In this document: positions 16,401 to 18,846 of the stretch, one piece after another | Layout: every line of letters begins with the position of its first letter | Position numbering within the stretch: the stretch's first letter is position 1 | Source: Halocafeteria seosinensis | Lineage: Eukaryota; Sar; Bigyra; Bicosoecida | Reading direction: 5' to 3' | DNA length: 18,846 bases | NCBI GenBank assembly: GCA_001687465.1 | Contig: LVLI01001373.1 | Location: forward strand, 1-18,846 | The notes under the pieces: generated by a model | What the model was told of the DNA's origin: nothing | Seen by the model: only the letters and a program-made list of their open reading frames with translations | The model's database searches: none | Program-made: the position numbers and the translations under genes

Positions 16401-17468
16401 GAACGTGTACATACTCGCTACCTCGCCTATGGTGAACAGGGGGTTAGCGGTTTGCCGAGAAAAATACACGAAGGTGACGGGAAGAGAAGAAACTCCACGC
16501 AACCGTTAGAGAGCAGGAATGGGCAGCAATCTTATCAAGCAAATGAGCAACACAATGTACAATTGGACACAGTTCATCAGTACGGGTCAGGATATAACAA
16601 CCAGGCCACTGCGGAATTCATTAGAAATCCAAGCCAAAGAAGACGCGCTTCAGTTCCTGCCCGAATGGAACAAGTACAGCTCTACCTCGCCTGTAAGAGC
16701 GCCCACAACTTGGGGAAATGTACGTTGCCCAACAATGATGAAGGTGTGCCGCATCAAGCTTTGGTATCTGAGGCAAAAGACACTCGAGATATGGACTCAG
16801 GTCCTACCCATGAATATTACTGCAATGAGTTGGAACACCGCAACACCGAGACAGCACCTGCGGATTCGTCCCAACTACTCTTCATAGCTAGGACTGGCGA
16901 TAACAAAGCCACAAAACAACAAGATATTGATGGAGATTCAGACCATGAAGCAGATCCACATACTACTACTCGTAATGGGTCCGATCACTATGCCGACTTG
17001 CACTCTCTGCCGTCGTGGACTCTAGACTCGAGACGTCCAGTCGAGGAAGTACCCATTGAGGAATTTCCAACCTCTAAAATGCGTGCAAGTATGTCAAAGT
17101 TGGAAAAACAAGGAATGGAGCAGTTGAACTCTACTGTGTCCGCGCGATCGATGGTTCTACGAAATGCACCTGACGGGGCAACAAGGCAGCAACAAAACAT
17201 CCCAGAGCAAAGTGAAGCAAAACTACCGACTAGTACTCTAGGCAAATCTAATGATCAGGTGCAACCTTATTCCCCGGAGTCGGAAGGTAAAAAGGCCACT
17301 CGAGGACTACTCGTTGCGCAACCACCAAACGTTGTTCCTACGCATGACTTCGGTACGAATCATCTGGAAATTTCGACACAGAAACCTGAGTCAGTCCAAG
17401 CACAGTCTGAGAGCGTGGAAGAGAGTACTGGACGCGCCAAAGTACTGGAGCCAACCAACGACCAATAA
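1416..17468 (+). CDS. Giant modular membrane protein: GLUG-type beta-helix repeats, ephrin-receptor-like Cys-rich module, multi-pass TRP-like membrane domain
   Basis: This is one open frame of 5,350 codons ending in TAA, with no visible intron. Domains in order: an unrecognised N-terminal extension (1-335); seven long repeat units (336-3596) carrying 54 GGIxG rungs like the GLUG motif of bacterial and algal surface proteins; Ser/Thr/Pro-rich linkers; a beta-rich ectodomain (3652-4376); a Cys-rich GCC2/GCC3-like module (4380-4557); about eight hydrophobic segments (4557-4942); and a polar tail (4953-5350). The likely location is the plasma membrane, with a very long extracellular arm. Adhesion, cell-wall contact or sensing is inferred from the architecture only. 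The start is uncertain. ATG 1416 has a poor context (T at -3). ATG 1509 (Met32) has A at -3 and is followed by a basic then hydrophobic stretch like a signal peptide. The frame itself is very secure, since a chance frame of this length is impossible and the protein repeats are conserved throughout. I know no named homologue. Confidence 0.95.
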   Translation: MQYLLVSWCVMCWCRVRSSLRFTYQHTVNFKMRKSRDTLSLAQVLFMCSAAATISKVAEPECTMGNSLAGLFQNATSTHSAAPVATSRLMVSKEAFSARKNLCKRSVYTEDSLQNEQFAINFPRQRSWSFGPRSVSVMDTHLSIQFYCSSKVSRFDHGIPIRFPSSIIQGHIGPAVHYYSWSTIRENSVAKDQKNGLLTRNFSPNLGKGAIAHPCISKVGTGANCGLQRNGRLKTPNFYVTLKTLTCIKLKKSGLFSISMAMLAIYFVLLRDYKRQGQKALPIRVVAGKTSPASFRVPLFVQGNQKCSSPVGFAYRTAVTAFLFSVSIAFAKGTSNLRDNIIDGNEPCFEYVAESSTIRMICSVLDWKDQNYGAETYISLGAHETFDGGGGSQERGSIIDLTGIENFKGLVNISDGVHSIADAPVIKNVNVQNGTIAESGGFIIRTAQRFFTVKSCSSNGDIAKYGGGICGEACGENNGEIVVFDSVSRGTILGESAGGIAGLYVGRNGEAHISTSYSIGNIEGPDAGGIAGKGAGSMNGGVYILRSFSTGSISSDAVLSGGILGSAAGSDHGKVNVQECYSTGQIGAHSSGGISGYASALRAGKMNITDCYTRGDIQGLGAGGIVGDDTAYQGFDSSTSPGPGDVFIRNIYASGFGTEDTAGGIIGGLPEKIGKVEVIDSVYNHTKIVGRGLQSILNNVTFTGNSGNLNDIRGQLYRRENLQRWDNGTWTVPGIDQLPILLFQLQPPQAEVRPTASPRLSPSPSQRSPSPSPASTTATPTQTPSPFPSDLRESIIQGKEPCFHYGPEKKMFRMICSVLSWQEHRYGAETYISLDANEVFDGGGGGNGHDGNVIDLTGVVNFEGLFKISRDVYSIFDAPLIRNVDVKGGVTAAGGGFIVRIVGEYFTVDSCSSTGDITESSGGIAGRSAGNNGEAKILRSYSEGSIIGKEAGGITGSYGGQNGVLRMTRCYSTGNIEGEGAGGLCGQESGQRGIVYITESHATGDILQSAQRSGGIIGRRSGQISGIIRISECYSSGKILAREAGGIIGADAADIGQVYIRDCYTRGDIHERYAGGIIGGDLGGFSDVAGAKLFIENTFASGALVHAEAGGIIGSINYDFGGTAEVLYSVFNGSNTGKAIGDDPDDVLVTIGTSDNLADIRGQRYSNDGAHLWDNATWSVSKAGELPTLRFQLQPANESVKVPPSPDLRGNILEGKEQCFRYTADQKLFQITCSVLHWKFEGYKSETYISLAPNEVFDGSSPTLSNGSIVDLTGTDNFRGLFTVRRDVKSNVEAPVIENVHAKNGITAFEGGFIIQADQRLFTVDDCSSTGDITGGGSGGICGLGCGEEDGEIKVSNSSSTGPILGYHTGGILGAQAGGYNGIVHVTGCHSSGRIGKDAGGIAGRGTGESDTVVYIDHCISTGTIEGPSSGGILGLFDFSSSGAEVYVRQCYSTGDIVEGADGAGGIIGAGAGYSYGYAEITECYSTGTILAKRSGGIVGELPAEEEGRVHIKDCYTHGQIGGKYAGGVVGGCGGDSYYDPQDRLLIKNTYTAGVLSHVDAGGIIGSISVDFGGEIQVKYSVYNDVRLVGEDPGNNIGSTRGISNNLNEIRGQLYHYNGTQRWSNSTWAIRGTRRLPVLRFQTHFPVSNQSATAVFGSPTPSSHPSPPRRTATRTPGSTTATASPSLSPSPSQRSPTPSPASTSATPTQTPTPFPIYLRDSIIEGKEPCFRFDPEKKMFRMTCSVLSWREQRYGAGTHIFLRAHEVFDGGGGNQHSGNIIDLAGVEDFGGLFKISQNVYSIREGPLIRNLDVRNGTTAFGAGFIVRQPQFAHARSQSYFTIDACSSTGNIKERGGGLAGQECGREGEIKILNSYSQGRTMGKEAGGIIGAEAARYDGILLMTRCYSTGNIEGEAAGGLVGFKTGERGLVYITESHSAGDILESAWGGGGIFGRSIGGRGGIVSISECYSTGKMLAPGSGGIIGADAADSWGELRVRNCHTRGEIHGQYAGGIVGYSVGGYSASQDSMVFIRNTFTSGALAHTDAGGILGSIGYKSAGAVEVQYSVFNASSTDRVVGFVGESQSALSLIGISDNLVGIRGQLYRYDDIRRWDNETWTVREPDQLPILSFQLQAGNKNVAAPSSPDLRAKIMEGKEQCFRFVAHEKLFQITCSILQWKLHGYSQETHISLAANEALDGDGPGLRHGSIVDLTGIANFIGLFSVRGDVESIAEAPVIRNVHLHNGTTARKGGFIARRKQRFFIVDSCSSTGDIRPRDSGGICGSHCGEDHGEIKVFNSVSTGQILGDGAGGVVGGYAGNDDGIAHIIGCHSTGRILGDGAGGMVGISTGNSGGVVYIQQCCYTGKIMGSSAGGITGERTGNDRGTVRILQCYSAGNVVAQKAGGICGEATAQSGGQVYVTQSYSTGGIVEGAEAAGGIMGAGAGRSGYYSLPGHVEIRECYSTGRILAARSGGIIGGFAADDDGHVQITSSYTRGNISGMYAGGIAGGSVGDLEQGQMHIVDCYSSGVLTHGDAGGILGNVLGGFGGEIQIEYSVYNGGRLVANDPGNNTADSTTGNSNDLNEILGKLYHYNSTQRWSNSTWTVHGTTQLPILSFQAQSSASNQPSTAASASASPSPSASTTASASISPSTSAVDASPSPSVSPSTSASASISPSTSAVDASPSPSISASTTASTSISPSTSSMAESPTETASPFPVDLRGSIIDDIEPCFHYDREKKMFRMNCSVLSWQGQRYGPETYITLRANEVFDGGGGDGNIINLAGTINFEGLFRISRDVYSIFEAPVIQYVDVKDGAIAEGAGFIVQKKLNYESPSQKFFTVDSCSSSGNITEHGGGIVGERCGGEGGEIKILRSYSQGIIQGKEAGGIIGSSAGNFDGTVRIARCRSTGDIEGESAGGIGGDDVGLSYGVVYVTESYSTGNILASARGAGGIFGGTVGFSNAIIRMNECYSTGNIMAPYSGGIIGAGAVRTSGQVYVRNCYTSGEIHGRYAGGITGGQLGDFTLTRPHQIFIRNTFASGPVRHIDAGGIIGSVDDQFEGSAEVEYSVFNDSNREKIVGDRSKDALLTMGNSNKLTDIRGRLYRYDNIQQWENEIWDVKAFDQLPILRFQLLETNQNVTVPPSPDLRNSIMQGREKCFRFVPDQNLFQITCSVIEWRLHGYSRETHISLTANETVDGGRNASIVDLTGIAYFLGLFKVREDVRSFADAPVIRNVHTKNGTTAFDGGFIVRRKQRFFIVDSCSSTGDIKDEGGGICGYGCGKDYGEIIVSNSTSTGQIIHGAGGIVGGGTARDGGIVHVTDCHSTGEIVERGGGIAGSSSGRSGTLDIEQCFATGMVGQLAGGITGERTGMYGGTVRIRRCHSTGNVESHGAGGICGSNAVESRGQVFVEQSYSTGDIREAAEAAGGIMGAYAGGSGHVVIRQCYSTGEISAQRSGGITGARAARKDGHVHIADSYTRGNIRGKYAGGITGGYVGGSRQDLQPGQMHIANTYSSGALSDIDAGGIIGSVRDGFAGELYVEYSVYHKGRLVGSDPGNNTVNATGNSNNLNDIRGQLYHYNGTQRWSKDFWTINGATGLPILRFQTHSPPSDQPVTATTSPSMQPPSPTRTPSGTISPTSTAMPTSSPTSTVTPTTTPSNGFRNLTETEKAISACGKKNPFNCATAVFGETETTAFNSERQNDSFTGVSFKVDVQSAEGTPADVQLRCGSVATASDENEIVYSGCQDQYVNTNLDLPLPIIHRPVVVFNASCVGSRSTSSSCRMLSYDVRLFFHQSATSRIQSQLPLLRQRATVSRRRQLDDSAQILVPMNLRIQVDDEIITSASPSMSIDISKFVETRTLDVSLQPQSLSIDEGRNASTTNASQVIQRSVILSMEANQRYRWSKPSELEGIAILPESGESGNTAVTMEMTLAFDIEQALQGLLVSYVHVTVADIGLDVSTVLEVAISLRVREGHFEVIQNSFNVQMSFADPPRSRTIRAANDGNYLVNWKARMYTSGGHEVSGGSASSFWARPTAGVLPAEGSIAASTEKEALLQVEMVPSNVNASGLFEAWLLIETDSRNGESQALSKDPSSVGASRLKGQRFWVRLSLLVTSVFVCPERPLEAELTPNEGMSVNWDVLNVDRQSVFVMPRLFTLELNDSGRAMDSTLQDNVMKFGNWLHFNPASAVINADNRRTFRATIRYPQEMLTYNKSKNSFSAFAYIPVIRYSLSILTFQQWLADERFADSRDTRDLSLRTVFSPGSADPLKSRIVPRVDRGFVNERLRVDVVLADVFGNTPARSTFSGEKVQRNYEGHPYVTVIVRALGDDISEADISREYPLRVQQGDELGSFSVFLTFTVQGRASVNARLNNVSIENTDVVLQTKSVICPTSEVPNEKGSQCLCKAGFARQEEEEANGRDGQCLPCPAGQFLSQPSNKRKCDACPSDHFSLEGSSTCIPCPSNGFECVKGQLLMEDGYWCEVCAVNSPMRPTNQTVRGYIVEKLHDGNPVRLHKCDPPSACVVNNTHFFLSECSGGRSGPLCDSCQAGWVRTEDECLECQDEVRNAAMVVLWALVAILVFVGINVQEFKRTISSEKESNHDISAQQTLPQIHGDKVSDQSIESEGVMDPFSYLQSVVLLGIDYLQINSILSELEYTPFSGDARWYREFSRLFLMDPTRPDAFHCVSRLQFFGLSLISLLSPWIIVILSQWIQYVMYAIKKGQRVYCGDAFKSSLNPVAILLGQFHTATTMAVVNTYNIYPHKVFDEQRLRADLSVTTTGAEYTVLAIISGFTVATVVFGFPVFLAVSRIWKHRTATNNSLRHDFLNMIDGLRIRNRGYLWPAMEILRKSILIVLAFFVSDGLEQAVSTATVLIIFMIVVGMMRPYKLKSPLNKLEMVKSLCLPITVGLGLLRHSVKDPDDETVVDYLVVAVQMVMLVWLLITFVKLFLLVFREGIDWFLAWIRTNRFCRKLGCDSKSDPESSQRFSNIMEPSACGDQVVIDNDNERVHTRYLAYGEQGVSGLPRKIHEGDGKRRNSTQPLESRNGQQSYQANEQHNVQLDTVHQYGSGYNNQATAEFIRNPSQRRRASVPARMEQVQLYLACKSAHNLGKCTLPNNDEGVPHQALVSEAKDTRDMDSGPTHEYYCNELEHRNTETAPADSSQLLFIARTGDNKATKQQDIDGDSDHEADPHTTTRNGSDHYADLHSLPSWTLDSRRPVEEVPIEEFPTSKMRASMSKLEKQGMEQLNSTVSARSMVLRNAPDGATRQQQNIPEQSEAKLPTSTLGKSNDQVQPYSPESEGKKATRGLLVAQPPNVVPTHDFGTNHLEISTQKPESVQAQSESVEESTGRAKVLEPTNDQ
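1611..1630. repeat. Perfect hairpin, 7-bp arms
   Basis: AATAGCC (1611-1617) and GGCTATT (1624-1630) are exact reverse complements separated by six bases. This is the first of three tight hairpins within 132 bases in the 5' part of the giant frame. Confidence 0.6.
1643..1659. repeat. Perfect hairpin, 7-bp arms
   Basis: CAGCACT (1643-1649) and AGTGCTG (1653-1659) are exact reverse complements around a three-base CAC loop. This is the second hairpin of the cluster. A weaker GCGAC/GTCGC pair follows at 1668-1679. Confidence 0.6.
1720..1742. repeat. Perfect hairpin, 10-bp arms with 3-base loop
   Basis: TGTGTAAACG (1720-1729) and CGTTTACACA (1733-1742) are exact reverse complements around TAG. 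An outer CAAGGAA (1691-1697) also pairs with TTCCTTG (1748-1754), enclosing this hairpin and a short GTTTT/AAAAC pair (1700-1704 with 1714-1718). In RNA the whole could fold as a three-way junction. As DNA it could be a cruciform or a dyad site for a dimeric regulator. No known site was recognised. Confidence 0.65.
2421..3653 (+). repeat. Repeat unit 1 (residues 336-746), A/B mosaic, 7 rungs
   Basis: The unit starts at NLRDNIIDGNEPCF and ends at LPILLFQLQ. Its head carries the conserved CF...CSVL cysteine pair found in all units, probably a disulfide. The head has A-type features (YGAETYIS, FDGGGG) and so does the tail (RWDNGTW, DQLPIL). The first rung, GGICGEACGE followed by GEIVVFDS, and the late SVYN motif are instead B-type. 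Seven GGIxG rungs are present, spaced roughly 25-35 residues apart as in right-handed beta-helix or GLUG ladders. Confidence 0.85.
3654..3782 (+). repeat. Ser/Thr/Pro-rich linker 1 (residues 747-789)
   Basis: This is a low-complexity stalk rich in SP, TP and PSPS motifs, likely extended and O-glycosylated, ending in PFPSDLR at the next unit. About 104 bases of it (around 3672-3780) align to linker 2 with roughly a dozen mismatches by hand. Confidence 0.85.
3783..5033 (+). repeat. Repeat unit 2, type A (residues 790-1206), 7 rungs
   Basis: The head DLRESIIQGKEPCF is followed by KKMFRMICSVLSW, YGAETYIS and FDGGGG, the type A signature. Seven GGIxG rungs follow, from GGIAGRSAGN to GGIIGSINYD, with intervening CYSTGxI strands. 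The tail WDNATW and LRFQLQ leads into a 10-residue hinge (NESVKVPPSP) instead of a long linker. Unit 2 lacks the extra loop that units 4 and 6 carry between FIVR and YFT. Confidence 0.88.
5034..6341 (+). repeat. Repeat unit 3, type B (residues 1207-1642), 8 rungs
   Basis: The head DLRGNILEGKEQCF is followed by KLFQITCSVLHWK, the type B signature. The first rung is GGICGLGCGE with two extra cysteines, as in the other B units. Eight GGIxG rungs are seen, against nine in units 5 and 7: the rung matching GGITGERTG of those units is missing. The tail is type B (YHYNGTQRWSNSTW). A long Ser/Thr/Pro linker follows. Confidence 0.88.
6342..6563 (+). repeat. Ser/Thr/Pro-rich linker 2 (residues 1643-1716)
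   Basis: This 74-residue stalk has a first half unique to it and a second half closely matching linker 1 at the DNA level (about 6459-6560). It ends PFPIYLR at unit 4. The close match implies a recent shared origin or gene conversion between linkers. Confidence 0.85.
6564..7844 (+). repeat. Repeat unit 4, type A (residues 1717-2143), 7 rungs
   Basis: The head YLRDSIIEGKEPCF is followed by KKMFRMTCSVLSW (type A). Seven GGIxG rungs run from GGLAGQECGR to GGILGSIGYK. There is an extra loop of about 8 residues before SYFTIDACSS, near 6895-6925, relative to unit 2. The tail RWDNETW and DQLPIL leads to the short hinge KNVAAPSSP and unit 5. Confidence 0.88.
7845..9260 (+). repeat. Repeat unit 5, type B (residues 2144-2615), 9 rungs
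   Basis: The head DLRAKIMEGKEQCF is followed by KLFQITCSILQWK (type B). Nine rungs run from GGICGSHCGE to GGILGNVLGG and include the GGITGERTGN rung absent from unit 3. The tail is YHYNSTQRWSNSTW. It is followed by the minisatellite-bearing linker 3. Confidence 0.88.
9261..9557 (+). repeat. Ser/Ala/Pro/Thr-rich linker 3 (residues 2616-2714)
   Basis: This is the longest linker, 99 residues dominated by Ser, Ala, Thr and Pro. It is unlike linkers 1 and 2 except for the terminal SPFPVDLR junction. Its core is a tandem repeat with a 75-bp period (separate entry). It is likely an extended, O-glycosylated stalk. Confidence 0.85.
9333..9557 (+). repeat. In-frame minisatellite, 75-bp period, about 3 copies
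   Basis: GCATCTGCCAGTATTTCC begins at 9333 and again at 9408, and a variant (GCATCGACCAGTATTTCC) begins at 9483, exactly 75 bases apart each time. The period is 25 codons, so copy changes keep the frame. Copies 1 and 2 share the segment encoding SISPSTSAVDASPSPS; the third diverges toward unit 6. Confidence 0.9.
9558..10829 (+). repeat. Repeat unit 6, type A (residues 2715-3138), 7 rungs
   Basis: The head DLRGSIIDDIEPCF is followed by KKMFRMNCSVLSW (type A). Seven rungs run from GGIVGERCGG to GGIIGSVDDQ. The extra loop before KFFTVDSCSS (about 9877-9912) matches the position of the loop in unit 4. The GK of the usual GKEPC motif is replaced by DI. The short hinge QNVTVPPSP leads to unit 7. 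Confidence 0.88.
10830..12203 (+). repeat. Repeat unit 7, type B (residues 3139-3596), 9 rungs
   Basis: The head DLRNSIMQGREKCF is followed by NLFQITCSVIEW (type B). Nine rungs run from GGICGYGCGK to GGIIGSVRDG, including GGITGERTGM, which matches unit 5. The tail is YHYNGTQRWSKDFW, where the NSTW sequon of the other B units is lost. This is the last unit before the membrane-proximal part. Confidence 0.88.
12204..12368 (+). repeat. Ser/Thr/Pro-rich linker 4 (residues 3597-3651)
   Basis: This is a Thr/Ser/Pro stalk (for example TSSPTSTVTPTTTPS) joining the repeat arm to the membrane-proximal ectodomain. It shows no close DNA match to linkers 1-3. Confidence 0.8.
12369..14543 (+). other. Membrane-proximal ectodomain of unknown family (residues 3652-4376)
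   Basis: About 725 residues with alternating hydrophobic patterns suggest beta-sandwich folds, possibly several Ig- or FN3-like modules. It has few cysteines after the first about 120 residues and scattered N-glycosylation sequons. It has no GGIxG rungs and no low-complexity stretches. I cannot assign a family. It lies between the repeat arm and the Cys-rich module, so it is presumably extracellular. Confidence 0.6.
14544..15083 (+). other. Cys-rich GCC2/GCC3 (ephrin-receptor-like) module (residues 4377-4556)
   Basis: Nineteen cysteines lie in 178 residues, with the pattern CLPCPAGQF, CDACPSDHFS and CIPCPSNGF, typical of ephrin-receptor-like GCC2/GCC3 repeats. An EGF/laminin-like stretch (GPLCDSCQAGW, CLEC) then leads directly to the first membrane helix. 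In many protist and algal surface proteins such modules sit just outside a multi-pass membrane domain, as here. An acidic EEEE insert lies in the first repeat. Confidence 0.8.
15084..16271 (+). other. Multi-pass membrane domain, TRP-like (residues 4557-4952)
   Basis: Hydrophobic segments lie near residues 4557-4577, 4622-4642 (weak, amphipathic), 4679-4705, 4725-4745 (weak), 4773-4797, 4833-4851, 4856-4874, 4887-4902 and 4914-4942, giving roughly seven to nine passes. The stretch WPAMEILRKSILIVLAFF followed by MRPYK and NKLEM resembles the conserved membrane core of GCC2/GCC3-linked TRP-like proteins of protists and fungi. A polar loop of about 40 residues follows the first helix. A sensor or channel role is inference; no pore motif is recognised. 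Confidence 0.7.
16272..17465 (+). other. Polar cytoplasmic tail (residues 4953-5350)
   Basis: About 398 residues are rich in Gln, Ser, Asn, Glu and Asp and largely without predicted structure. Two basophilic-kinase-type motifs are visible: RRNS (Ser5027, codon at 16494) and RRAS within RRRASVP (Ser5079, codon at 16650). There is no catalytic domain. A cytosolic position assumes the Cys-rich module is extracellular and the number of membrane passes is odd. Confidence 0.65.
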
Positions 17469-18202
17469 GACTGCTACTGCTTAGATAGCCTCAGATGACA
17501 AAGGATCAGAAAATACAAGATTCTGCAGTGATTGTATCAAGAATCCATGGTAGGAATAGAATAGTAGGGCGGAAGCGTAGTTAAGCTTAAGTTTGCAATG
17601 GTTTCCAGAGTGTAGGTGCTCCTCCTTTTATCCTTGGGTATCCAATCGAATATACTTGTACTGCATGTCGCAAGTATGAATCTTAATAATGGATGTTGGT
17701 ACAACCGGCTCCTTCTAAAAGCTTGCCTAGCCCTTGGCCTCTTAAGTTTGTATGGGGATCTTATATTTGCGGGTAGGCCATGAATACACATACTGCTACT
17801 CTGTTAGTGGGATCGCGACGCATCCACAGGGCCTCATCATGTTAGGTCTCCACTCTATACTTGGTGAATGTACAGTACTCGACCCACCAGGCTTCGCTAA
17901 GGAATATTTATCCTTGGCAAGCAAACAGAGGATCGTCTTCATGTATCTATTCATGATTTGCAGCTTGATTTCATTAATTAATATGCCTAAACGTCCGAAG
18001 AAATTGCTAAGTTGCTTCAGTACCACTTCTCTGGTCGTAACTACACATCGATGGAAAGGTTAACTCTTAACCAACACTTGTATTTGGACTTGGTATATAT
18101 TTTACGAACGTTCCATTTGAAAATAATGCGTCAAACTCTAGGAAGTGGGTGCTTTTCTACGATTAAAGTTCTAGACCTATGATCAACAAGATATCAACCC
18201 GG

Positions 18203-18217
18203 AAAAAAAAAAAAAAA
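18203..18217 (+). repeat. Homopolymer run of 15 A
   Basis: Fifteen consecutive A residues follow CCCGG. This could be a simple mononucleotide repeat or the tail of an old retroposed transcript. I saw no flanking target-site duplication that would settle this. Confidence 0.7.
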
Positions 18218-18518
18218 GGAAATCGGTACTACTGTATCTCATACCACAACGCTAAGGTCTACCGGGATTGGGAAAGGCAACATCGAGCTTTCCGTCACCC
18301 AGGCAGAGAAAAGGAGAATTAGAGAAGCATCTACACCAGTAGGTACAGCCTCTAGGTAGACCCGTTACCAAAGGAAGTCAATTCTTAATGCTTAGTAGGA
18401 GAAAAGATTGACGTACCTAACTGGCTGAACCGGACTTCAGTTGGCCTAACGGTAATTTATGCAGCAACATACAATGTCAACATCAGCAATCCAATCTTGA
18501 CGCCCAACGCAACAGTTC

Positions 18519-18543
18519 CGCTTCCGCGCGGTCATGGGAAGCG
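18519..18543. repeat. Inverted repeat, 7-bp arms
   Basis: CGCTTCC (18519-18525) pairs exactly with GGAAGCG (18537-18543) across an 11-base loop that itself starts GCGCGG. Function unknown. Confidence 0.45.
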
Positions 18544-18598
18544 CGATGCAACAGAACCTAACTCCGTCAAGAGCACCAAAACGTATCGTGGGCAACGC

Positions 18599-18618
18599 TG
18601 AACGGCTACAACCGTTCA
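18599..18618. repeat. Inverted repeat, 7-bp arms
   Basis: TGAACGG (18599-18605) pairs exactly with CCGTTCA (18612-18618) around a six-base CTACAA loop. It lies 1.1 kb past the stop codon, so it is unlikely to be the terminator of the giant gene. Confidence 0.45.
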
Positions 18619-18846
18619 TCCGTCGTTTAGTTCTCAGTGAAATACATATATATATACCAGCACTACCGAGAACCAGTACCCTCTTAATGGTACCGCACTT
18701 CTGCTAAAATTACTTTGAACCGAAGAAAGAAGCTGATACAGTGACACACAAATCAGTCGTATCCAGCAATGCGCAGCATATGTTTGTTGCGTGAGACGAA
18801 GAACAGTGTATCGAATGACAAGGTCGTAGAATCGGCGCTTCTTCAC

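Larger units (their letters stand above)
17469..18846. other. 3' flanking region without a convincing gene
   Basis: The region includes the presumed 3' untranslated region of the giant gene. No canonical AATAAA is seen close to the stop. The longest plus-strand frame (17752-18063, 103 codons) has no recognisable motif, and a minus-strand frame overlaps it. Visible elements are a 15-base A run at 18203-18217, two 7-bp-arm hairpins near 18519 and 18599, and a short AT alternation at about 18642-18656. Confidence 0.6.

Noticed and set aside
1416-17468. Bacterial giant adhesin
   Set aside because: There is no ribosome-binding site before the start, the flanks are empty for over 1 kb on each side, and the ephrin-receptor-like and TRP-like parts point to a eukaryote.
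17752-18063. Plus-strand frame of 103 codons after the giant gene
   Set aside because: No motif, no clear start context, and overlapped by a minus-strand frame; consistent with chance.

Overview
The window holds one dominant gene: a single uninterrupted forward reading frame at 1416-17468 (5,350 codons), flanked by about 1.4 kb on each side with no convincing gene. The predicted product is a giant modular cell-surface protein. The organism is most likely a eukaryote with an intron-poor genome. The reasons are the long non-coding flanks, the lack of a ribosome-binding site, many N-glycosylation sequons, Ser/Thr/Pro-rich stalks, a GCC2/GCC3 (ephrin-receptor-like) Cys-rich module, and a multi-pass membrane block of a kind seen in protists, algae and fungi. 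A red alga or another microbial alga fits, but this is a low-confidence inference because no rRNA or other marker gene is present.

Layout of the protein: (1) an N-terminal extension, residues 1-335, matching nothing I recognise, with two hydrophobic segments. (2) Seven large repeat units (about 410-470 residues each), each made of a conserved head and a ladder of 7-9 GLUG-type beta-helix rungs with the core GGIxG, 54 rungs in all. Units 2-7 alternate between two types (A, B, A, B, A, B), and unit 1 is an A/B mosaic. (3) Ser/Thr/Pro-rich linkers after units 1, 3, 5 and 7, whereas A passes to B through only a short PP/SP hinge. The DNA-level repeat is therefore a block of [linker-A-B], about 2.7-2.9 kb, present three times in tandem at 3654-12203. 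(4) A 725-residue beta-rich ectodomain of unknown family. (5) A Cys-rich ephrin-receptor-like module with 19 cysteines. (6) A block of about eight hydrophobic segments resembling the TRP-like membrane domains of protist surface proteins. (7) A polar cytoplasmic tail of about 400 residues with two RRxS phosphorylation-type motifs.

Taken together this looks like a long extracellular adhesive or ligand-binding stalk joined to a membrane sensor or channel-like domain with a regulated intracellular tail. That function is inferred from architecture, not shown. The most notable points are the alternating super-repeat, the conflict between the history of the linkers and that of the units, a 75-bp minisatellite inside one linker, an uncertain N-terminus, and a tight cluster of perfect hairpins in the 5' part of the frame.

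The flanks (1-1415 and 17469-18846) contain only short ORFs without coding character, a pyrimidine tract, candidate splice sites, small hairpins and a 15-base A run.
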